NCBI RefSeq assembly: GCF_003990445.1
Contig: NZ_REEZ01000002.1
Coordinates: 313,121 to 377,120 of the forward strand
DNA: 64,000 nt
Origin: Pararhodobacter zhoushanensis
Lineage (GTDB): Bacteria; Pseudomonadota; Alphaproteobacteria; Rhodobacterales; Rhodobacteraceae
Reading direction: 5' to 3'
Position 1 is the stretch's first letter. Every line of letters starts with the position of its first letter. Position numbers and translations under genes: made by a program. Shown here piece by piece: positions 58,092-64,000 of this stretch. Under the pieces are notes generated by a model. It worked only from the letters and a program-made list of their open reading frames with translations, did not search any database and was not told where the DNA came from.

Positions 58092-58219
58092 TATTCCGGC
58101 AGATGGAATGCGGCCCGGCGTCGCCGCGCTGCGGCGTCGCAAAGGCGTTTCCTTTCGGCCTTAAGTTGATCTAAGGTCCAGTCGCGCCACCCGATAAGAT
58201 GGACAGGACATTCGCACCG

Positions 58220-60469
58220 ATGCAGGACCGTAGCGAAAGCGATAGCCGCCGCCTTCTGCAGCGCCTTCGCGACACTCTGGCCGAACCCGGGCAGGGGCAA
58301 GAGCGGCTCGACCGCATCGTCGGCCTGATCGCCGAGTCGATGAATACCGACGTGTGCTCGATCTATCTGTTTCGCGACCGCGAGACGATGGAACTCTGCG
58401 CCACGCGCGGGCTCAAGGCGGAAGCCGTCCACCGCACCCGGCTGCGTCTGGGTGAGGGTCTGGTCGGCCGCGTCGCGCGCACCGCCACCGCCGTGAACAC
58501 CGCCGACGCCCCCAGCGAACGCGGTTTCCGCTACATGCCCGAAACCGGCGAAGAAATTTACTCCAGCTTTCTGGGCGTCCCCATCCAGCGGCTGGGCGAG
58601 AAGCTGGGCGTTCTGGTCGTGCAATCGAACGAAGCCCGCGCGTTCTCTGAGGATGAAGTCTACGCGTTGGACGTCGTGGCCATGGTTCTGGCCGAGATGA
58701 CCGAACTGGGTGCCTTCACCAGCGAAGACACCACCATCGCCCGCCCGCACAAGCACCCGGTAATGCTGCGCGGCGGCTCAGGCCAAGAGGGCACGACCGA
58801 AGGCAACGTCTGGCTGCACGAGCCGCGAGTCGTGGTCACCAATCTGGTCAACGACGACCCGGTGGCCGAAAGCGAGCGCCTGCGTGTCGGGGTCGAGCGG
58901 CTGCGCGTTTCGGTCAATGACCTGATGCAGGCCGCCGCGACGGGCGACAAGGAACACGCCGATATTCTCGAAGCCTACCGCATGTTCGCCAACTCGCGCG
59001 GCTGGCTGCGGCGGATGGAACAGAGCATTGAGAACGGCCTGTCAGCGGAAGCGGCGGTCGAAAAAGAACAATCCGACGCCCGCGCCCGCCTGCAACAGGT
59101 GCCCGACCCCTATCTGCGCGACCGGTTGCACGATCTGGACGACCTGTCCAACCGTCTGCTGCGCATCCTGACCGGGCAAGGCCGCGACACCGGCGCTACC
59201 ATGCCCGACCGCCCGATCCTTGTGGCGCGCAACATCGGGCCGGGCGAGCTGCTGGAATACGGCAAGCTGCTCAAGGGCGTCGTGCTGGAGGAAGGCTCGG
59301 TCGGCTCGCATGCCGCCGTGGTCGCCCGCGCGCTGGCGATCCCGCTGGTCGTGCATTGCGACGGTGTCACAACCGAGGCGCTGAACGGCGACACGATCAT
59401 CGTCGATGGCGACGAAGGCGTGGTGCATCTGCGCCCCGATGAAAGCGTGGCCTCGGCCTACCGCGACAAGATCATCATGCAGACGCAGGCCGCCGCCCGC
59501 TTTGCCGCGCTGCGCGATTTGCCCGCACAAGCGACCTGTGGCTCACTGGTGGGGCTGCACATGAACGCGGGCATCATGGCTGACCTGCCCTCGCTCAGTG
59601 GCTCTGGTGCCGAAGGCGTCGGGCTGTTCCGCACCGAGCTGCAGTTCCTGCTGCGCAATTCGATGCCGCGCCGCTCGGATCTGGCCGCGCTCTATGCCCG
59701 CGTGCTCAAGGCCGCCGACGGCAAGCGCGTGGTGTTCCGCACGCTCGACATCGGCTCGGACAAGGTGATGCCCTACATGAACCGGCCCGAGGAGCCAAAC
59801 CCCGCGATGGGCTGGCGGGCGGTGCGGGTCGGCCTGGACAAAAAGGGCGTGATGCGCATGCAGCTGCAGGCGCTGATCCGCGCCTCGGCCGGGCGACCGC
59901 TGACCGTGATGTTCCCGCTGGTCGCCGAAATGTCAGAGTTTGTGCAGGCGCGTGAGCTGCTCCTGCGCGAGATCGAGCGCGAGGCCCATCTGGGACACCT
60001 GCTGCCCGAAAAACTGGAAGTCGGCGCGATGCTGGAAACCCCCAGCCTCGCCTTTGCGCCGGATGCGTTCTTCAAGATGGCCGATTTCATCTCGATCGGT
60101 GGCAATGACCTCAAACAGTTCTTCTACGCGGCTGACCGCGAAAATGAACTGGTGCGCCGTCGCTACGACACGCTGTCGACGTCCTTCATCACCTTCATCC
60201 AGAAAATCGTCCAGCGCTGCGCCGAAAACGGCACCGCCCTCAGTTTCTGCGGTGAGGATGCCGGTCGCCCGGTCGAGGCCTTGACGCTGATCGGTGCCGG
60301 TGTGCGCTCGCTGTCGATGCGTCCGGCGTCGATTGGCCCGGTCAAGGATCTGATCCGCCGCGCCGATTGCTCGGTGGTGTCGTCGATCATCGAAGAGGCC
60401 AAGGCGCGCGGCGAAGAGCGCCTGCGCCCGCTGATCAACGATTACGTGCGCAGCCTGTCATCGCTCTGA
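58220..60469 (+). CDS. ptsP: Phosphoenolpyruvate-protein phosphotransferase PtsP (EI-Ntr)
   Basis: A 749-residue GAF plus enzyme I protein. An N-terminal GAF domain (residues about 20-165: RIVGLIAESMNTDVCSIYLF) senses metabolites. The EI part contains the phosphorylated histidine His364 in EGSVGSHAAVVARALAIPLVV and the C-terminal PEP-binding domain GADGK/IGGNDLKQFFYA. It feeds the nitrogen-related PTS that regulates potassium, nitrogen or carbon stores. I choose ATG 58220 (MQDRSESDSRRLL), as in family members; ATG 58199 is seven codons earlier without a ribosome binding site. Confidence 0.93.
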   Translation: MQDRSESDSRRLLQRLRDTLAEPGQGQERLDRIVGLIAESMNTDVCSIYLFRDRETMELCATRGLKAEAVHRTRLRLGEGLVGRVARTATAVNTADAPSERGFRYMPETGEEIYSSFLGVPIQRLGEKLGVLVVQSNEARAFSEDEVYALDVVAMVLAEMTELGAFTSEDTTIARPHKHPVMLRGGSGQEGTTEGNVWLHEPRVVVTNLVNDDPVAESERLRVGVERLRVSVNDLMQAAATGDKEHADILEAYRMFANSRGWLRRMEQSIENGLSAEAAVEKEQSDARARLQQVPDPYLRDRLHDLDDLSNRLLRILTGQGRDTGATMPDRPILVARNIGPGELLEYGKLLKGVVLEEGSVGSHAAVVARALAIPLVVHCDGVTTEALNGDTIIVDGDEGVVHLRPDESVASAYRDKIIMQTQAAARFAALRDLPAQATCGSLVGLHMNAGIMADLPSLSGSGAEGVGLFRTELQFLLRNSMPRRSDLAALYARVLKAADGKRVVFRTLDIGSDKVMPYMNRPEEPNPAMGWRAVRVGLDKKGVMRMQLQALIRASAGRPLTVMFPLVAEMSEFVQARELLLREIEREAHLGHLLPEKLEVGAMLETPSLAFAPDAFFKMADFISIGGNDLKQFFYAADRENELVRRRYDTLSTSFITFIQKIVQRCAENGTALSFCGEDAGRPVEALTLIGAGVRSLSMRPASIGPVKDLIRRADCSVVSSIIEEAKARGEERLRPLINDYVRSLSSL

Positions 60470-60966
60470 CCGGCCTCCCAGCGCGTCACGGCTCCGGTGA
60501 TCCCGGCCCACGCGCCCTCGGCCAGTTCCAGCCCCAGAACCCGGTCCGGGTTCGTCGGCGGTGGCATGAGCACGCCGGGCAGCCGCGTAAAGCCGAAGCG
60601 CTGGTAATAGGGCGCGTCGCCGACCAGCATCACCCGCTCCCAGCCCAGCCGCCGCGCCCGGCGCAGGCTTTCGCGGATCAACAGGCCCGCCAGCCCCTCG
60701 CCCTGCCGCGTCGGGTGCACGGCCACCGGCCCCAGCAGCAACGCCGCCACACCACCGACCCGCACCGGCCAGTAGCGGATCACGCCCGCCAATGCCTCGG
60801 TTTCATCCCAGAGCGCCAGACACAGATCGGCGACCGGCGGCACGTCGTCGCGCAGCCGGTACGAAGACAGCGCCGTGCGCCCGGGCGCAAAGCACAGGTC
60901 ATACAGCGCCTCGACTTCCCACCAATCGGCAGGCTCTTCCCGCTCCAGATCCAACCGCCCCTCCAC
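60442..60966 (-). CDS. GNAT-family N-acetyltransferase
   Basis: A GNAT protein with the GPVAVHPTRQGEGLAGLLIRESLRRARRLGW acetyl-CoA-binding motif (QxxGxG/A form) and VMLVGDAPYYQRFGFTRLPGVLMP in the C-terminal half. The conserved part begins at EGRLDLEREEPADWWEVEALYDLCFAPGR. I give the GTG at 60966 as start, since the longer frame (TTG at 61083) overlaps the ribosome binding site of the divergent gene. It converges with and overlaps the end of ptsP by 28 bp. Confidence 0.8.
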   Translation of the reverse strand: MEGRLDLEREEPADWWEVEALYDLCFAPGRTALSSYRLRDDVPPVADLCLALWDETEALAGVIRYWPVRVGGVAALLLGPVAVHPTRQGEGLAGLLIRESLRRARRLGWERVMLVGDAPYYQRFGFTRLPGVLMPPPTNPDRVLGLELAEGAWAGITGAVTRWEAGQSDDRLRT

Positions 60967-61091
60967 CTCTGCCCGGATTATCCCTGCCGCGGCACCCGTG
61001 GGGGATGCGGAAAGGCTGGACTCGCCCCTAACACGCGTTAAATCCAAGATCAAATCCCCGCCGCACCCCAAGACCTGCCCCAAGGATACCC

Positions 61092-61700
61092 ATGTTTTAT
61101 CGCCCCGCCGATGGCCACGGCCTGCCCCACAACCCGTTCAACGCCCTCGTCTCGCCCCGGCCCATCGGCTGGATCTCGACCGGAGGCGCGGATGGCAGCG
61201 AAAACCTCGCGCCCTACTCGTTCTTCAACGCTGTCGCCTATGTGCCGCCGCAAGTGATGTTCGCCTCGACCGGTGCCAAACCTGACCGCGACAACACCAA
61301 GGACAGCATCGCCAACATCCGCGAAACCGGTGTCTTCTGCGTGAATGTGGTCTCCAAGACGCTGCTGCACGCGATGAACACCACCTCCGGCCCGTGGCCC
61401 AAAGAGGTGGACGAGTTCAGCATGGCAGGGCTTGAGCGCACCGACTGCGACACCATCGCCTGTTCGCGCGTCACCGCCGCGCCCGCCTCGCTGGAATGCC
61501 GCGTGACCCAGATCATCCCGCTGAAGGGCAAGGCCAACACGCTGGTGCTGGGCGAAGTCACCGGCATCCACCTGCACCCCGATTGCCTGATCGACGGCCG
61601 CTTCGCCTATGAAACCTTCACCCCCGTCGGCCGCCTCGGCTACCGCGACTACGCTTATGTCGACGACCCGTTCGAACTCTCCCGCCCCGGCGAAAGCTGA
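61092..61700 (+). CDS. Flavin reductase-family protein
   Basis: A 202-residue FMN-binding split-barrel protein. The N-terminal PHNPFNALVSPRPIGWIST and the ENLAPYSFFNAVAYVPPQVMF segment carry the flavin-binding residues; VFCVNVVSKTLLHAMNTTSGPWPKEVDEF follows. AAGGA precedes the ATG. Such proteins reduce FMN with NAD(P)H for partner monooxygenases or act on flavin alone. No partner monooxygenase is adjacent. Confidence 0.9.
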   Translation: MFYRPADGHGLPHNPFNALVSPRPIGWISTGGADGSENLAPYSFFNAVAYVPPQVMFASTGAKPDRDNTKDSIANIRETGVFCVNVVSKTLLHAMNTTSGPWPKEVDEFSMAGLERTDCDTIACSRVTAAPASLECRVTQIIPLKGKANTLVLGEVTGIHLHPDCLIDGRFAYETFTPVGRLGYRDYAYVDDPFELSRPGES

Positions 61701-61751
61701 GACGACCAGCGCTTTCATCTTGCCGCAAATACGCCCACCCGTTCTCAACCC

Positions 61752-61785
61752 GCGCGCGCCTCGCCCGAAAGGCACGGGCGCGCGC
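61752..61785. terminator. GC-rich hairpin between convergent flavin reductase and dehydrogenase genes
   Basis: GCGCGCGCC at 61752-61760 pairs with GGCGCGCGC at 61777-61785 around a 16-base loop, in the 122-bp gap between convergent genes. No T-run is seen, so its role as a terminator is uncertain. Confidence 0.5.
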
Positions 61786-61822
61786 ACGAGCGGGGGGGTG
61801 GGTGGGAGCGACGCGCGCGCGC

Positions 61823-63235
61823 CTAGTCCCTGAGCACCACGCCGGGGTTCAGGATGCCGTGCGGGTCGAGCGCGGCCTTGATCTGCCGCATCACCGCCAA
61901 CCCGACCTGATCGCCATAGCGCTCCAGATCGTCGGTCTTCAGCCGCCCGATGCCATGCTCGGCGCTGACCGACCCGTCGAAATCGGCCACCAGATCATGC
62001 ACCGTTTCGATCACCTGGGCGCGGATCGGTTCATACTCGGCGCGGTCACGGCCTTGGGCCGGGAAGACGTTGAAATGCAGATTGCCGTCGCCGACATGGC
62101 CAAAGCAGTTGATCCGCATATCCCCCAATGCCGTCAGCGCCGCCGTGGCGCGCTCGATGAAGTCCGGGATCGCCGCCAGCGGCACCGACACATCATGGCT
62201 GGCTACCGCCCCGATCAGCCGGTTGGCTTCCGGGATCGCCTCGCGCAGCGCCCAGAACTGCGCGCGCTGTGCCTCGTTCGACGCAATCACCCCGTCGCTG
62301 ACCAGCCCGTCCTCGGCGGCGGCCTCGAACAGCGCTTCCAGCTCGACCACCGGGTCCAGCGCGGCGATCAGGCCCAGGTCGATCAGCACCATCCAGTCGG
62401 GCACGTCGGCAAAAGGTTGGCGCACCTGCGGCAGCACCTCGGCCACGAAACGCGGCCCCTGCCCGGCCATCAGCTCAAAGCCCGAGATCCCCTCGCCCAG
62501 CCGCGCCTGCGCCAAGGCCAGCAGTTTCAGCGCCGCCTCGGGCGACGGCACCACCAGCATCGCAGCACCCGTGCGCGCGGGCCGCTGGAACAGCCGCAAC
62601 GAGGCTGCCGTGATCACCCCCAGCGTGCCTTCCGAGCCGATCATCAGGTGCCGCAGATCATAACCCATGTTGTTCTTGCGCAGGCGTTTGAGGCCGTTGA
62701 GCACCGAGCCATCGGCCAGCACCACTTCCAGCCCCAGCGTCAGCTCGCGCATATTGCCCCAGCGCAGCACGCCCGTGCCGCCCGCGTTGGTGCCCAGCAG
62801 CCCGCCGATCCGCGCCGATCCTTCCGAGCCCAGCGACAACGGGAACAGCCGGTCCACATCGGCCGCAGCATTCTGCACATCGGCCAGAATGCAGCCCGCC
62901 TCGGCCACCATGACATTGCCCGCAGGCTCGACCGCCCGAACCCGGTTCATCCGCTCCAGCGACAGGATCAGCGGCGCGGGTCCTGCGGTCATCACCTGCC
63001 CGCCGACCAACCCGGTGCCGCCGCCATAGGGCACCACACCGACCCGTGCCACCTGCGCAGCCTTGACGATGGTGGCGACCTCAGCGGTTGACGCGGGGCA
63101 GGCCACCGCCCCCGCCTGCCCCAGATACCGCCCGCGCGGCTCGCGCAGGTAGCGGTCCTCGACCGGGCGCAGGGTGCGGGCGGGCAGCGCCGCTTCCAGA
63201 GCGTCCAGAAAACCGGAATCGCAGGGGTTCAGCAT
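61823..63235 (-). CDS. FAD-linked oxidase (D-2-hydroxyacid dehydrogenase type)
   Basis: A 470-residue flavoprotein. The N-terminal PCMH-type FAD domain (VVPYGGGTGLVGGQVM, GGLLGTNAGGTGVLRWGNMRE, IGSEGTLGVITAASLRLF) and the C-terminal FAD-oxidase domain with NCFGHVGDGNLHFNVF and SAEHGIGRLK are diagnostic. Family members oxidise D-lactate, glycolate or D-2-hydroxyglutarate. I take ATG 63235, which has AGGAG eight bases upstream, rather than the GTG at 63241 that overlaps the upstream stop. Confidence 0.9.
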   Translation of the reverse strand: MLNPCDSGFLDALEAALPARTLRPVEDRYLREPRGRYLGQAGAVACPASTAEVATIVKAAQVARVGVVPYGGGTGLVGGQVMTAGPAPLILSLERMNRVRAVEPAGNVMVAEAGCILADVQNAAADVDRLFPLSLGSEGSARIGGLLGTNAGGTGVLRWGNMRELTLGLEVVLADGSVLNGLKRLRKNNMGYDLRHLMIGSEGTLGVITAASLRLFQRPARTGAAMLVVPSPEAALKLLALAQARLGEGISGFELMAGQGPRFVAEVLPQVRQPFADVPDWMVLIDLGLIAALDPVVELEALFEAAAEDGLVSDGVIASNEAQRAQFWALREAIPEANRLIGAVASHDVSVPLAAIPDFIERATAALTALGDMRINCFGHVGDGNLHFNVFPAQGRDRAEYEPIRAQVIETVHDLVADFDGSVSAEHGIGRLKTDDLERYGDQVGLAVMRQIKAALDPHGILNPGVVLRD

Positions 63236-63237
63236 GC

Positions 63238-63771
63238 TCACAGCTCCTGAGCCAGGGTCGCGATGGCCTGAGCCACGCGCGCGTTGCGGACGGTCATCGC
63301 CACGGCCAGCTTGCGCTCGGCCTGCGCCGCCAGTTTCGAGCGGCCAATCCCGGCAGGCGCGTGCAGGTAGAAGGCCGCCGGGGTCAGGGCGCAGCGCTCG
63401 TCACCGACGGCGAGTTCTTCCAAGACGTCCACACTAACGGTGCTGGGGCTGGCCAGAAACCCGATCGACACCTTGCCCGGATCTTCCCCGGCAAACGGAT
63501 TCGCTTCCAGCACAGTCTCGAAGGCTGGCAGGTCCAGCACCAGCGATTCGGGCGTAAAGGCAAACCGCGCGCCGATGGCTTGCGAAATAAGCGTACCCAG
63601 CTCCTCGCGCCCCTGTGGGTCACGGAACACCGCGTTGCCGCTCTGGATATGTGTGCGCACGTCGACCAGCCCCAGCCCCGCCAGAATCTCGCGCAGATCC
63701 GCCATCGGCAGTTTGCGGTGCGCGCCGACATTGACGCCGCGCAACAGCAGGATGCGCGGGTCAGGCGACAT
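63238..63771 (-). CDS. DUF1697-family protein
   Basis: A 177-residue protein starting ILLLRGVNVGAHRKLPMADLREILAGLGLVDVRTHIQSGNAVF, the standard opening of the DUF1697 family. ATG 63771 is used; the stop overlaps the start region of the FAD-linked oxidase, and the start overlaps the GNAT gene by 11 bases, indicating a compact operon. The function of this family is unknown. Confidence 0.88.
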   Translation of the reverse strand: MSPDPRILLLRGVNVGAHRKLPMADLREILAGLGLVDVRTHIQSGNAVFRDPQGREELGTLISQAIGARFAFTPESLVLDLPAFETVLEANPFAGEDPGKVSIGFLASPSTVSVDVLEELAVGDERCALTPAAFYLHAPAGIGRSKLAAQAERKLAVAMTVRNARVAQAIATLAQEL

Positions 63772-64000
63772 CGGTGCGCCCGCGCCGGTCGCCCCGCAGG
63801 TTGGAGTAGAGCACATGGTTGCGCCAGCGACCGTTGATCTGCAGATAGCTCTGCGCCACGCCCTCGTATTTGAAGCCCGACTTCTCCAGCACCGCGCGCG
63901 AGGCGGCGTTTTCGGGCAGGCAGGCGGCCTCGATCCGGCTGATGTCGAGCTGGGTGAAGGCGTGATGCACCACGGCGCGCAATGCCTCGCGCATGTAGCC
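63761..64000 (-). CDS. GNAT acetyltransferase (RimJ/RimL type), C-terminal part
   Basis: The frame reaches the right edge, so the N-terminus is missing; about 79 residues are visible. ALRAVVHHAFTQLDISRIEAACLPENAASRAVLEKSGFKYEGVAQSYLQINGRWRNHVLYS carries the acetyl-CoA motif ENAASRAVLEKSGF of RimJ/RimL-type proteins, which acetylate ribosomal protein N-termini or other amines. It begins a small operon with DUF1697 and the FAD-linked oxidase. Confidence 0.85.
   Translation of the reverse strand, partial: GYMREALRAVVHHAFTQLDISRIEAACLPENAASRAVLEKSGFKYEGVAQSYLQINGRWRNHVLYSNLRGDRRGRTDVA

Noticed and set aside
58199-58219. Seven extra codons at the start of ptsP
   Set aside because: No ribosome binding site; family N-termini begin at the following ATG.

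Overview
The window reads as chromosomal DNA of a GC-rich, marine or halotolerant alphaproteobacterium of the Rhodobacteraceae. The evidence is the acuR-acuI-dddL dimethylsulfoniopropionate (DMSP) cluster, a glucosylglycerol-phosphate synthase (osmolyte), many ABC transporters, a PtsP-type nitrogen phosphotransferase, and intergenic elements containing GGATATTT next to C-runs. The genus is not assigned.

Layout. 1-3.5 kb: end of a HAD phosphatase, ggpS, and a convergent GH13 alpha-glucosidase. 3.6-6.7 kb: acuR-acuI-dddL under a promoter and operator that imply a leaderless acuR mRNA, then a VIT1/CCC1 metal carrier. 6.8-10.7 kb: an iron/polyamine/phosphonate-type ABC importer. 11-12 kb: a translationally coupled pair of DUF606 membrane proteins. 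12.1-20.8 kb: a sugar block with two complete CUT2-type ABC systems, an NAD-dependent sugar epimerase/dehydrogenase and a LacI regulator, divergent around two AT-rich 21-bp direct repeats. 21-24.3 kb: a decay zone with a broken GcvA-like LysR gene, a TctA remnant, a divergent marR/MFS efflux pair with two operators, and 550 bp without a gene. 24.3-33.9 kb: a GntR regulator divergent from an operon encoding an M20 hydrolase, a dipeptide-type ABC importer with fused ATPase, a second M20-fold protein and an M24-fold protein; the last two have lost most metal ligands. 33.9-34.6 kb: a gene-poor stretch and tRNA-Ser(GCT). 34.8-36.5 kb: a coupled glycosyltransferase and alpha/beta hydrolase. 36.8-39.7 kb: a DegP-like protease, an endonuclease/phosphatase-fold protein and a gamma-glutamylcyclotransferase-like protein. 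39.8-44.8 kb: a tandem glycine riboswitch and gcvT-gcvH-VOC-gcvP. 45-48 kb: valS. 48.1-50.6 kb: a divergent class III aminotransferase and DoeB-like deacylase. 50.7-64 kb: mostly housekeeping genes (ftsY, lysC, ptsP) mixed with an AlkB-like desaturase/hydroxylase, MgtC-like, EamA, LLM oxidoreductase, DUF1178, GNATs, flavin reductase, FAD-linked dehydrogenase and DUF1697.

How the genes work together. DMSP is cleaved by DddL to dimethyl sulfide and acrylate; AcuI reduces acryloyl-CoA and AcuR is expected to repress the set. The glycine riboswitch should switch on the cleavage system when glycine is abundant. The 24.3-33.9 kb operon looks like a dedicated uptake and hydrolysis route for one oligopeptide- or amide-like compound. 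Together with the DoeB-like/aminotransferase pair it resembles ectoine or creatine type catabolism, but the substrate is not determined. The metal-poor M20/M24 operon, the compact AcuR promoter/operator and the coupled glycosyltransferase-hydrolase pair are the most promising leads. I found no CRISPR array, prophage or intact insertion sequence.
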